The notes under the pieces were generated by a model. The model was given only the letters and a program-made list of their open reading frames with translations, did no database searches and was not told where the DNA came from. Source: Prolixibacteraceae bacterium (GTDB taxonomy: Bacteria > Bacteroidota > Bacteroidia > Bacteroidales > Prolixibacteraceae). From it: DNA of 64,000 bases. The stretch covers positions 186,001 through 250,000 of the forward strand of contig JALNYZ010000003.1 of NCBI GenBank assembly GCA_023229575.1, read 5' to 3'. A program made the translations under genes and the position numbers. Positions 1-8,903 of this stretch are shown here, piece after piece; the stretch's first letter is position 1; each line of letters opens with the position of its first letter.

Positions 1-1273
1 AGGCCACCAAAGTACGGTTACTAAAAGTATTGGCGACAATTCTCATCAACATTTCAGAATTCTCATTGTCTTCAGCGATCAATATCTTTAGATTCTCTAT
101 CTTATCTTTCTCATGATCTGCAAGAGCGATTTCATTTGAGACTGTTTTGGCCGGAATGGTAAAGTAGAATGAAGTACCTTCACCTTCAACACTTTCAACC
201 CATATTTCCCCACTGTGCCTGTCTACAAATTCCTTGCAAAGAAGCAGACCCAATCCGGTACTTTGTTCACCATCAGTGCCCGGACGACTGTTGTTTACGT
301 TCAGCCGGAAAAGATTTGCAGTCATGGTACTGTTCATGCCAATACCCGTATCTTTTACAACAATGACGGAGGTATTATTTTCCGTGGAATTAGAAGAGAC
401 AGTCACATTGCCACCTTTTGGAGTAAACTTAATCGCATTTGAAATAAGGTTACGGACAATCGATTGGAGCATATTGGAATCGGCACACACATGCTGATTT
501 TCAGATAATTGCATAGTAATCTGGATCGCTTTTTTTTGAATAGCATCTTCCAATGTCTTGATAGAATCAGAGACCAATTCCTGCAAATTTATTTGTACCG
601 GATCAAATACAATTTGCCCTTGTTGCATTCGGGCCCAAACAAGTAAATTCTCGAGCAGATTAAAGAGATTTCTTGATGAATTGTACAAGTCGCGGTTCAT
701 CTCCTTTTGTTCGGCAGGTGTAATTTCGAAGGAGTCATCAGCCAACAGTTCGGTCAATGACATGAAACCTCCCAGTGGACCGCGAAGGTCGTGCGCAATA
801 ATGGAGAAAAATTTGTCTTTGGTAGCTACCAGTTCCTGAAGCTTTTTGCTTTGTTCCTGAAGAGTCATGCTTTGCTGGTAAAGCTTAAGATGCGTTTTTA
901 CCCTCGCGATGACCTCTTCCGCTTTAAAAGGTTTGGTAATAAAATCGACCCCACCAGCCTTTAGTGCATTGACAATATCGTTGGTGTCGTTCAAAGCGCT
1001 AATAAAAATGACCGGAATGTCAGCTAGTTTTTGGTCTTCTTTTAACCGTTTGCAAACTTCAAATCCATCCATATCAGGCATCATGACATCCAGCAGAATC
1101 AGATCCGGTTTCTCCTTTTCAGCAGCCTGTAAGGCCAAAGTTCCGTTGGGGACAGGCCGAACTTTATAGCCCTCTTTTTTAAGGATAAATCCTAAAATTT
1201 TCAGGTTGGCGGCCACATCATCTACAATAAGAATGTTGCCAATATCTTCGGTCAACAGATTTTCTTCGATCAT
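1..1273 (-). CDS. Hybrid sensor histidine kinase / response regulator, C-terminus cut off by window edge
   Basis: A cytoplasmic hybrid kinase that should pass phosphate from a central His to flanking receiver domains. Reading from the ATG at 1273, residues ~12-128 are a receiver (LILLDVMMPD, phospho-acceptor D62). Residues ~130-150 are a coiled linker, followed by a HisKA domain (FFSIIAHDLRG, His161) and a HATPase domain with an N box (RNLISNAIKFTP) and a G box (STGLGLLLCKEF). A second receiver begins near residue 400 (LKILIAEDNENS) and runs off the left edge. No transmembrane segment is visible, so input probably comes through the N-terminal receiver. The ATG overlaps the stop of the upstream kinase gene by 4 bases (ATGA), so the two are translationally coupled and probably act in one phosphorelay. 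The output is unknown. The domain calls are secure. Confidence 0.9.
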   Translation of the reverse strand, partial: MIEENLLTEDIGNILIVDDVAANLKILGFILKKEGYKVRPVPNGTLALQAAEKEKPDLILLDVMMPDMDGFEVCKRLKEDQKLADIPVIFISALNDTNDIVNALKAGGVDFITKPFKAEEVIARVKTHLKLYQQSMTLQEQSKKLQELVATKDKFFSIIAHDLRGPLGGFMSLTELLADDSFEITPAEQKEMNRDLYNSSRNLFNLLENLLVWARMQQGQIVFDPVQINLQELVSDSIKTLEDAIQKKAIQITMQLSENQHVCADSNMLQSIVRNLISNAIKFTPKGGNVTVSSNSTENNTSVIVVKDTGIGMNSTMTANLFRLNVNNSRPGTDGEQSTGLGLLLCKEFVDRHSGEIWVESVEGEGTSFYFTIPAKTVSNEIALADHEKDKIENLKILIAEDNENSEMLMRIVANTFSNRTLVA

Positions 1274-4200
1274 CCCATTTTCTCCTTTATATGTAAAATC
1301 CCCTGCAACTGATCGTAATCGTAATCTGTGGCCAGATTCAGGAGGAGCTTTGAAAGTTCCGAATTGTCAGCTTCCATGGTATTGATTAGTTGGACCAAAA
1401 GATCCAAATCGGCTACATCAAGGGCATTCTGCATTTTCAACAACATACTATTTGGAATTTTTTTAATAGCCAAAGCAATGGCCTCAGTGTCATGGCTATA
1501 GTTGGTTCTTTCAGTTTCAATTACATTTTCATAAATGTAGTTAATCCCTAATATCTTCCCAATTGTGTTAAACAGATCGTTTTCCCTAAAGGGTTTGCGG
1601 ATATAACCCTGCATACCCAACTCCTGTATTTTCTTCAACTCGTCTTCAAAAGTACTGGCTGTCAGTGCAACTATTGGGGTTTTCTGACCTTTTTCCGTAG
1701 CTTTGATCCGCCGGGTAGCCTCGTAGCCATCCATAACAGGCATGCGCATGTCCATCAAAATTAGATGAGGACTCCACGATTCAAATTTTTCAATGGCTTC
1801 TTCACCATTAACAGCTTCCTCAGTTTCAAATCCAACCAATTTGAGCAGATTCGAAGCAACTTTCAGGTTATCGTTTCTGTCGTCAACGACCAAAATCCGA
1901 TAAGTTGTATTGCTGCTTTCGATACCGATTACTCCTTTCCGTTCACTTTTTTCAATTGCATCCGCGTTTCCATCCTTTATCTCAACTTGGAAAGTAAAAA
2001 TTGATCCCCTTCCAACTTCACTGTTTACGGTAATATCCCCGCCCATCAATAGGGCCAGTTCGCGGCTTAAAGCAAGCCCAAGCCCAGTGCCGCTTCCTTT
2101 ATTGATGCCTGAACTCGTTTGCTCAAAGTGTTTAAAGAGTTTGTCCATCTCCTCCATGGGGATACCTGGTCCGGAATCCTGAACTTCGACTACCAGCATT
2201 TTTTTAATGACCCCAATAGAGTCGACGCGTGCACGAACGGCGATGCCTCCTTCCTCTGTGAATTTAAGCGCATTTCCGATAAGGTTGACAAAAATCTGAC
2301 GTAACTTAGCTTCATCTACAAAGATATATTGCGGCAGATCGTCATCTTTATCAAATAGAAATTGCAGGTTTTTGGATTGAGTGCGCTCAGTAAATATCAT
2401 TTGAATATCATCCAATAACGCAAAAAGATCCATATCTGCTGGATTTAAAACGACCCGGCCCGCTTCAATCTTCGACAATTCAAGGATGTCGTTGATAAGC
2501 GACAAAAGATGCTCGCCAGCGTGGATAATGGAGACATTGTACTCCTTTTGCGAGTCAGACAACATCTTGTCGCGGTTTATTAATTGTGAAAAGCCAATGA
2601 TGGCATTCAGCGGAGTTCGAATCTCGTGCGACATATTGGCCAGGAATATGCTCTTGAATTTGTTGGCCATCTCGGCTTCTTGCTTAGCTTTGACGAGCGC
2701 CTGTTCTATTTTCTTTTGATCGGTAATATCCCGAAGTACCCCAACAGCATGCCATTTGTTATTAATTTGGATGGCTGAAAGGGAAAACTGCACAATAATT
2801 TCGGTTCCGTCTTTTCTCAGAGCCTCTAGATCCATTGTTTTACCAACAGTAGCCCCTTGTCCCATTTGTTGAAAGATAGGGAATGCGCTGAAATGAGCCG
2901 CGTTATAACTAGAGGGAACAATGAGGTGATGCAAATTCACACCCATTGCTTCCGATCTGTTGTATCCAAATATGCGCTCTGCGGCTGGGTTCCAATAGGA
3001 AATCAGACCCTCAGAATCAATCATTATAATGGCATCATAGGCTGAATCCGTAATAGAGCGCATGATGTTTTCACTTTCACGAAGGGCTTCTTCAGCCAGT
3101 CTGCGATTGGTGATATCACGCCCTATGCCTATGAGACCAGTAACATTTCCATTCTTATCTTTAAGCGGAATTTTGGAGGTAAGTTGCCATTGCTTTTGTC
3201 CATTCTTAAGTACCACGTATTCCTCTTTGTTTAGTAATGGCTGGCCCGACCGCAAGACCAATTGATCGTCTGCATAGAATCCTTCTGCAAGTTCTTTCGG
3301 ATGAAGATCGAAATCAGTCTTCCCCAAAATTTCTGCTTCTGATTTTACTTTACAGTGATGCATATCGGTCCGGTTAGAAAGTGTTTTACGCAAGGCCATG
3401 TCCTTGCTATAAATCGAGTCGGGAATATTATCAATCACTGTACGCAATAGTAACCTTTCATTTCGAAGTTCTTCCTCCACCTTTTTACGCTCAACAGATA
3501 TTGCTATTTTGGTACCAACTGAATTTAAGAATTGAATGTCTTCTGTTGAATAGATATTCTCTTTTTCATAGTGTTGAAGGACCAAAACCCCAATTGTTTT
3601 AGAGGGCGTCTTCAGGGGAACACCGATCCATGACGGGGACGGGGAACCTATTAATTCTATTTCGTTTTGTCCCTCGAGTATTTGGGAGACCTCAGGCGTA
3701 AGGAGTAAGGGTTTTCCGGTTCGGAATACGTAGGAGGTAACACTCCTTTTCAAGGCCTGCGGATCGGGTTTAGGATCCAACTGATCAATATAGTAAGGGA
3801 AATTAAAAAGTCCGGTATGCTCATCGTAGATGGCTACAAAACAATTTTCGGCATAAAGGACTTTCTTTAGTGATAGGTGAATTGAAAGAAATAATTCATT
3901 CAGGTTGTCCGTCTCCGAAATACCCTGTGTCATCTCAATAATAGCCTGACGTTCCAGCTCCAATTTCTTTTGTTCGGTTTTTTCAGAAGTGACCCCAATT
4001 AGCGCCAAAGGTCTTCCGCTGTAATCCCTTATTATAGAAGAGGATACAAATACATAAAAATCTGTGCCATCTTTCCTCCTATTCAGTAATTCACCCTGCC
4101 ATCCTCCTTCAAGGGTTGACGGAAGGATGACCTCAACCAGCTCTGCGTTGTTGTTGGGCGAGCGGACCATGCTGATGTTCTTTCCCAACAGTTCGTGCTC

Positions 4201-4425
4201 TTCGTATTGATAGGTTTTTAAAAAAGCTTTGTTGACAAAAATTATTTTGTTATCCATGTCGGTAATACTCACACATTCGCTAATGCACCTTACCGCATGA
4301 ACCAGCAAATTCACCGTTTTGTTTTTGCTTTCCATGTTAACAGTTGCTGCCAGGGAATTATACCTTTCCTGTAATTCCTTCACTTCCCTGGTAAGTTCAT
4401 CGTTTGTTTTTGCCCTATCCTTCAT
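1270..4425 (-). CDS. Multi-domain hybrid sensor histidine kinase (PAS-GAF-PAS-PAS-HisKA-HATPase-REC)
   Basis: 1051-residue hybrid sensor kinase with no membrane segment, so a cytoplasmic sensor. Domains in order: short N-terminal coiled coil; PAS (~40-150); GAF (~160-315); PAS (~325-440, ending GIGRDITNRR); PAS (~450-570, ending VGVLRDITDQ); HisKA with FLANMSHEIRTPLNAII (His600); HATPase with N box at 713-722 and GSGTGLGLALS at 777-787; receiver (LILMDMRMPVMDG, Asp892); and an ~80-residue helical C-terminus that could be an Hpt-like remnant, although I see no clear phospho-His motif. The GAF and PAS domains may bind small ligands, haem or flavin; the sequence does not say which. It is the first gene of a two-kinase operon, with a 4-base ATGA overlap into the next. 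No DNA-binding output domain is present in the visible parts of either protein. Confidence 0.93.
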   Translation of the reverse strand: MKDRAKTNDELTREVKELQERYNSLAATVNMESKNKTVNLLVHAVRCISECVSITDMDNKIIFVNKAFLKTYQYEEHELLGKNISMVRSPNNNAELVEVILPSTLEGGWQGELLNRRKDGTDFYVFVSSSIIRDYSGRPLALIGVTSEKTEQKKLELERQAIIEMTQGISETDNLNELFLSIHLSLKKVLYAENCFVAIYDEHTGLFNFPYYIDQLDPKPDPQALKRSVTSYVFRTGKPLLLTPEVSQILEGQNEIELIGSPSPSWIGVPLKTPSKTIGVLVLQHYEKENIYSTEDIQFLNSVGTKIAISVERKKVEEELRNERLLLRTVIDNIPDSIYSKDMALRKTLSNRTDMHHCKVKSEAEILGKTDFDLHPKELAEGFYADDQLVLRSGQPLLNKEEYVVLKNGQKQWQLTSKIPLKDKNGNVTGLIGIGRDITNRRLAEEALRESENIMRSITDSAYDAIIMIDSEGLISYWNPAAERIFGYNRSEAMGVNLHHLIVPSSYNAAHFSAFPIFQQMGQGATVGKTMDLEALRKDGTEIIVQFSLSAIQINNKWHAVGVLRDITDQKKIEQALVKAKQEAEMANKFKSIFLANMSHEIRTPLNAIIGFSQLINRDKMLSDSQKEYNVSIIHAGEHLLSLINDILELSKIEAGRVVLNPADMDLFALLDDIQMIFTERTQSKNLQFLFDKDDDLPQYIFVDEAKLRQIFVNLIGNALKFTEEGGIAVRARVDSIGVIKKMLVVEVQDSGPGIPMEEMDKLFKHFEQTSSGINKGSGTGLGLALSRELALLMGGDITVNSEVGRGSIFTFQVEIKDGNADAIEKSERKGVIGIESSNTTYRILVVDDRNDNLKVASNLLKLVGFETEEAVNGEEAIEKFESWSPHLILMDMRMPVMDGYEATRRIKATEKGQKTPIVALTASTFEDELKKIQELGMQGYIRKPFRENDLFNTIGKILGINYIYENVIETERTNYSHDTEAIALAIKKIPNSMLLKMQNALDVADLDLLVQLINTMEADNSELSKLLLNLATDYDYDQLQGILHIKEKMG

Positions 4426-4586
4426 TTTGTTCTATTTTCAGGGTGAAACTACAAAAAGATAACGATTGTCTAATTGGATAATTGTAAAATAGCGATAATC
4501 CATTATTATTTGTTACCTTGCTATTCACGACAGATCCTCCCGGATCTGAATAATGCTCAAGACTATTCAGACTGGACTTTTTTGAT

Positions 4587-4832
4587 ATGAAGATTCATTT
4601 TGCAATTTTGAATGAGCGTTTCCTTATCACGCTGTTGCGTATGACCGACTTTATCAATGTCTACGGTTTGATTCTGATCGGCCTTGCACTCTTTATCGGA
4701 ATCTTCAGCCGGGCAGCTTCGCTTGCGGGGGGCCTGTTACTCGGTTTGTACTATTTTGCTTATCCTCCTTACGGGAATCTGTCAGGACTTGCCAGGAGCC
4801 TTCCGGTAGTGAATTTTCATTTGTCGCACTAG
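4587..4832 (+). pseudogene. DoxX-family membrane protein remnant
   Basis: An 81-residue frame beginning with ATG whose middle matches the core of Bacteroidota DoxX proteins: a VYGLILIGLALFIGIFSR helix, then AASLAGGLLLGLYYFAYPP. Full DoxX proteins are about 130-150 residues with four membrane helices. Here the first helix region is missing (an in-frame stop lies at 4551-4553) and the sequence after the PPYG turn is not the usual last helix. I read it as a decayed fragment rather than a working protein. Its end overlaps by 4 bases the end of the convergent small gene on the other strand, so the deletion may have joined the two. DoxX proteins have been linked to redox and thiol stress, but this copy probably does nothing. 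Confidence 0.6.
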
Positions 4833-5101
4833 CTTCGGAGCAATAGGTAAGCACCCGCAAGAACTGCGGCCAATGCCAAAAGGCTCCAGATTACCTTCAT
4901 TTCGAACGCCAGCATTTTGTTGCATTCGGTAATTCGGTGCTTTGCTTTTGTATTTTTGGGATCAAGTGCCAAAGCCCTTTCATAATAGGTTTTTGCCGGT
5001 CTCAAAATCTCAATTTTAAAGAAATCGTCGGCTTGCTGCATCATTTCAGTCAGTTTATGATCAGCTGGAGTCAATGGGGTTTCCGTTGTAGAATGTTGCA
5101 T
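4829..5101 (-). CDS. Small TPR-like protein with C-terminal membrane anchor
   Basis: A 90-residue protein. After a polar N-terminus it has one TPR-like helical pair (AKTYYERALALDPKNTKAKH, residues ~36-55) and ends in a hydrophobic helix (WSLLALAAVLAGAYLLL) followed by Arg-Ser. This is the layout of a tail-anchored inner-membrane protein with a short cytoplasmic TPR motif. A single TPR repeat usually works by pairing with a partner or by dimerising; no partner is evident. It stands alone between the DoxX remnant (convergent) and a lipoprotein gene. I do not recognise a named family. The ORF is supported by coding-like composition and a sensible topology. Confidence 0.6.
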   Translation of the reverse strand: MQHSTTETPLTPADHKLTEMMQQADDFFKIEILRPAKTYYERALALDPKNTKAKHRITECNKMLAFEMKVIWSLLALAAVLAGAYLLLRS

Positions 5102-5201
5102 AACTCAGGCTTTTAGATTCATTCAAATATAGCAATTATTTGGCAGGGATCCAATATTTATTCTTACCGGCTGCGGAAAATTTTCGTGAACACAAGGATT
5201 A

Positions 5202-5240
5202 AACAGATCAGATTCCTATCTTTAGGGAATCAGATCTGTT
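5202..5240. repeat. Hairpin-forming inverted repeat in the 5102-5394 gap
   Basis: aacagatcagattcct (5202-5217) pairs with agggaatcagatctgtt (5224-5240) with one internal mismatch around a short loop. The rest of the ~290-base gap shows no gene. It lies ~155 bases before the next plus-strand gene and has no immediate T run, so it may be a transcript-end or leader structure rather than a classical terminator. Confidence 0.5.
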
Positions 5241-5394
5241 GAGTTAGGGTCGTCTTTTAAGGTTAGCAGAAAATTATTAAGCGAAATATTGCTTTCTCCG
5301 CTGGTTTTTCCTCCTTTTTGGGTCAATTTATAGAATAAAGGGAGAATTTTCTGAATTCAATCCATGCCCAGGTTGAAAGTATTGGATCTTACTT

Positions 5395-5868
5395 ATGAAA
5401 AGAAAATATTTTAAAATATTTATAATGAGATATTTGATATTCATTTTTTTTGTTATCGTATTTACAGGATCGATACTAAGTTGTGGTACCGGTAATAAGT
5501 CCAAGCAAATTAAGGAGTACAAATACATCGAAGGGAAGAGAGCAATAACCGGTGATTTGGGAAAAAAAGAAGAGGCATGGATTAAAGAGGGGATGACATG
5601 TTATGGTATCATTATCCTTGCAGATAAAGATGGCAATGCCAAAAAAGTAAAAGAGATTGAAGCCAGGATCGTATCCATCCAACCCGGCAAAATCAAAATG
5701 AAAGCCATGGAAGATTTGGTGCTTGCTCCTGTTGAGGGGTGCACCAAAACTGGAATAAAAAAGGGTGAAACATGGGACGAACTGGAGGGTGACCTGTTTC
5801 AGACAAGAGAAGAGGCAATTAATTATATTGGAACCAAATATCCTGAAACACAAGTTATTGTTAGGTGA
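5395..5868 (+). CDS. Hypothetical lipoprotein
   Basis: 157 residues with a strongly hydrophobic N-terminus and a lipobox ending GSILSC (Cys30), so it should be an envelope lipoprotein. The mature part is charged and lacks further membrane segments; it contains one motif-like stretch, LVLAPVEGCTKTG, with a second Cys. Two ATGs are possible (5395 and 5425); both give a usable signal peptide, and the second gives a more typical length. I do not recognise a family. It precedes the TonB receptor by ~80 bases on the same strand, but nothing else links the two. Confidence 0.65.
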   Translation: MKRKYFKIFIMRYLIFIFFVIVFTGSILSCGTGNKSKQIKEYKYIEGKRAITGDLGKKEEAWIKEGMTCYGIIILADKDGNAKKVKEIEARIVSIQPGKIKMKAMEDLVLAPVEGCTKTGIKKGETWDELEGDLFQTREEAINYIGTKYPETQVIVR

Positions 5869-5950
5869 GTTTTTAAGAGTTAAATGAAATAGTTAGCATA
5901 TTTGTGATTTGAAACATTTGGGGTGATTTCAAAATATTCTGAACCAAACA

Positions 5951-8827
5951 GTGGATGTAATGTCAGGGAAAAGGAAAAGATGTTTATTATTGGTTTACCT
6001 CATTCTTCCGCTGGTTGCAATGGCCCAAAACCATTTCCGGATTTCCGGTAAGGTGACGGATAGCCTAAATGGTGCAAAAATTGAAATGGTGACCATCCAG
6101 ATTAAGGAGCTCAACTCCTGGACTATGTCAAATGCGGAGGGAGATTTCAATCTTGAGAAAATTCCGAAGGGAACTTATACGTTAGTGGCCTCCTGCCTTG
6201 GTTTCCAAACTTACGAAGCCTCCCTTACCGTTAATGGAGATATTGCCGGCTACAAACTGATGCTAAGTCAGATATCATTGGGTTTGAAGGAGGTCGTCGT
6301 TGTTGCCAGGGAGCGTACTGCCCTGAGTACCTCGTCCAAAATAGAATCTACGGCGTTGGAGCATGTCCAGCCTACCAGTCTGGCTGATGTTTTGCAACTG
6401 GTACCGGGGCAAATTACTTTAAACCCCGACATGTCCAAAACGAACCAAATAGCTCTTCGTGAAATCAATACGGCCAATCGGGCCGGCAGGATTAATCCTG
6501 ACGACAACAGTGCCATGGGAACCGCCATCATTGTGGATGGAACGCCAGTGAACAATGATGGCAATATGCAGACTGTCAATACGGTAACGGAAGGGACTTC
6601 GCAGGTTTTTTCCACGGCAGGCCAAGGGGTTGACCTTCGGCAGATTGCCACCGACAACATTGAATCGGTGGAAGTAATCCGGGGGATCCCATCTGCTGAA
6701 TATGGAGAACTTACCACCGGGGCAGTATTGGTTCGGACGAAGGCCGGAAAGACAAGGCTTAATGTTAAGATAAAAGCCGATCCCAATATCAAACAGGCCG
6801 CAATTTCGAAAGGCTTTCTGTTGCCTGGCGAAAATAAAGGCGCTGTGAATATGGATGTTGATTACAGTCATGCTTTCAACGATCTCCGTGAGCCTACCAA
6901 AAGTTACAATCGTTTGACAGGTCAACTGGGTTACGCCAATACCTTTTTTAAGGACAGCAACCCTCTGAGTGTCAATGCTAAATTCTCCTATTATAGAACA
7001 TTCGACAATGAGAAAAATGATCCGGATATGTTGCAGCGTGAAACCTATCAGGAGAAGGAGCAAAGTTTCGGAGTAAAATTTTTTGGAACCTGGTCGGTGA
7101 AGAGGCCATGGCTCACAAATCTGACTTATAACTTCTCCGGAGACTTTGAAGAGCAGGATTACTACGAGTACAAGGTTACCAGCAGAAGTGGGGCAACGCC
7201 TCTTCCAATCGCCACTGTTTCAGGAGAGTCGGTTGGTACGGTGCTTCCCTCCAGCTACGACAGCGAACTCAAAATTGAAGGAAAGCCTTACAATTATTTC
7301 GCTACAATAAAGGGAAACGTATCCGGGAAATACGGGAACTTATACAGCAACCTCATGTATGGATTAGAATGGAGGACAACCGGAAACAGCGGGGCTGGCC
7401 GAATTTATGAGGTTACCCGGCCTCCTGTCACCGCCACTACGACACGGCCAAGATCTTTTAATGATGTTCCTGCCAATAAAAATCTGGCGCTGTTTCTTGA
7501 AGAAAAGCTAAATTTTTCAATCGGCCCCACCCGACTGAAAACAGAGGCAGGATTGCGGTACAACAATATGCTTCCGAGAGGGCTCTTTACTACCAGCGGC
7601 TTTAAGTCACTGGAGCCAAGGTTGAACCTGACCTATGACCTTTTTCAGCAGAATAATGACCGGATGATCCGCGATCTTTCACTCCGTTTTGGGTATGGTC
7701 AGACCTCCAAAACCCCGTCAATGATCTGTCTGTATCCGGATAAAGCCTACCACGATGAGATTGGCTTTAATTATTATCCCGACCTGCTTGTGATCACGAC
7801 AAAAGTCATTGATGGAGTGACCAATCCTGATCTCAAACCTATCACCGCCACCAAATATGAGGCAGGTGTCGATTTTGACCTGTTGGGTGTGAAAGTTCTT
7901 CTGACGGGGTTCAAAGAAAAAATCGAAAATGGATTCACATGGGAAAATCAATATTATGTGATGGATTTCAAATTATGGAACCCATTGGCAGGGGCAAATA
8001 AATCACCCTCCTATTCGAATGGTGAAATCTGGTACAAGGAAAATGGAGAGACACTTAGGCTCCCCTACACCAATGCGAAGGAATACGGCAATTACAATGT
8101 TCCAAAAAACTCATATGATATTGACAAACAAGGGATCGAATATGTTGTAAATTTTGGGGAAGTCGAATCATTGCGATCTTCCTTCTCGGTGGATGGTGCT
8201 TATTACAACATTAAAAAGATATCCCGGGTACTTCCTTACAGCACCTTAATAGGATCAAGTTATCAGGGTCAACGTTATCCATATTTGCCGGTTTACCCGG
8301 GAGGTGATGGTGAACGCTTACAGCGGCTTAATTCCAACCTCCGGATCATTACCCATATTCCTGATTTGAAGATGGTCACATCGATCGGCATACAGGTGGT
8401 TTGGTTCGATAAGGCGAAGGGTTACTGGGCTGATGATCGCGGGAATGCGGTCTATTTCTCAAAAGGTGTAAACAATCAAAAGAACTATGGGGTGACGGAT
8501 GGAGTTGACAAGGTCTATGTCGATCCAATCGGATATTACGATAAAGCGATGGCCTATCATTCCTGGCAGGACAACCTGACCTACGATTCACCCTATTCAT
8601 TCATGGTAAAGGAATATAAAAGCAACCAGTATAACGTGGTTGGTTATCCCATTGCCTTTCAGATCAATCTCAAACTGACCAAGGAGATGGGGAGAGGGGC
8701 CAGATTGTCTTTTTTTGCCAACAATATTTTCAACAATCGACCGTTGTTTTTTAATCCGAATAGTGGTCAGTATGTGCGGCGCAACGAGTCTGCCTACTTT
8801 GGAGCAGAAATTAAATTTGTTTTATAG
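5951..8827 (+). CDS. TonB-dependent outer-membrane receptor with N-terminal carboxypeptidase-like domain
   Basis: 958 residues: signal peptide (LILPLVAMAQ); a carboxypeptidase-regulatory-like beta-sandwich (~30-105, FRISGKVTDSLNGAKIEM to SCLGFQTYEASL); a short TonB-box-like stretch (LKEVVVVARE); a plug domain (~125-250) with IESVEVIRGIPSAEYGELTTGAV; then a ~700-residue beta barrel ending in AYFGAEIKFVL with the usual C-terminal aromatic/hydrophobic strand. This is a TonB/ExbBD-powered importer of a scarce nutrient. It is not a SusC type: there is no SusD partner. The next genes are a DUF4876 lipoprotein and a DUF6850 barrel, a conserved association in Bacteroidota. The substrate cannot be read from the sequence. 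The start is ambiguous between 5951 and 5960. Confidence 0.9.
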   Translation: MDVMSGKRKRCLLLVYLILPLVAMAQNHFRISGKVTDSLNGAKIEMVTIQIKELNSWTMSNAEGDFNLEKIPKGTYTLVASCLGFQTYEASLTVNGDIAGYKLMLSQISLGLKEVVVVARERTALSTSSKIESTALEHVQPTSLADVLQLVPGQITLNPDMSKTNQIALREINTANRAGRINPDDNSAMGTAIIVDGTPVNNDGNMQTVNTVTEGTSQVFSTAGQGVDLRQIATDNIESVEVIRGIPSAEYGELTTGAVLVRTKAGKTRLNVKIKADPNIKQAAISKGFLLPGENKGAVNMDVDYSHAFNDLREPTKSYNRLTGQLGYANTFFKDSNPLSVNAKFSYYRTFDNEKNDPDMLQRETYQEKEQSFGVKFFGTWSVKRPWLTNLTYNFSGDFEEQDYYEYKVTSRSGATPLPIATVSGESVGTVLPSSYDSELKIEGKPYNYFATIKGNVSGKYGNLYSNLMYGLEWRTTGNSGAGRIYEVTRPPVTATTTRPRSFNDVPANKNLALFLEEKLNFSIGPTRLKTEAGLRYNNMLPRGLFTTSGFKSLEPRLNLTYDLFQQNNDRMIRDLSLRFGYGQTSKTPSMICLYPDKAYHDEIGFNYYPDLLVITTKVIDGVTNPDLKPITATKYEAGVDFDLLGVKVLLTGFKEKIENGFTWENQYYVMDFKLWNPLAGANKSPSYSNGEIWYKENGETLRLPYTNAKEYGNYNVPKNSYDIDKQGIEYVVNFGEVESLRSSFSVDGAYYNIKKISRVLPYSTLIGSSYQGQRYPYLPVYPGGDGERLQRLNSNLRIITHIPDLKMVTSIGIQVVWFDKAKGYWADDRGNAVYFSKGVNNQKNYGVTDGVDKVYVDPIGYYDKAMAYHSWQDNLTYDSPYSFMVKEYKSNQYNVVGYPIAFQINLKLTKEMGRGARLSFFANNIFNNRPLFFNPNSGQYVRRNESAYFGAEIKFVL

Positions 8828-8903
8828 GTGCATTTTTTTAATATTTGCATAGTATCCATAAAATCAGCAAAATACACTCTTCCATACTTGAATTTGATTT
8901 TTT

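Noticed and set aside
6268..7063. Long minus-strand open frames inside the TonB receptor gene
   Set aside because: They have no family resemblance or proper signal, and lie wholly opposite a well-supported gene; they reflect codon bias on the other strand.
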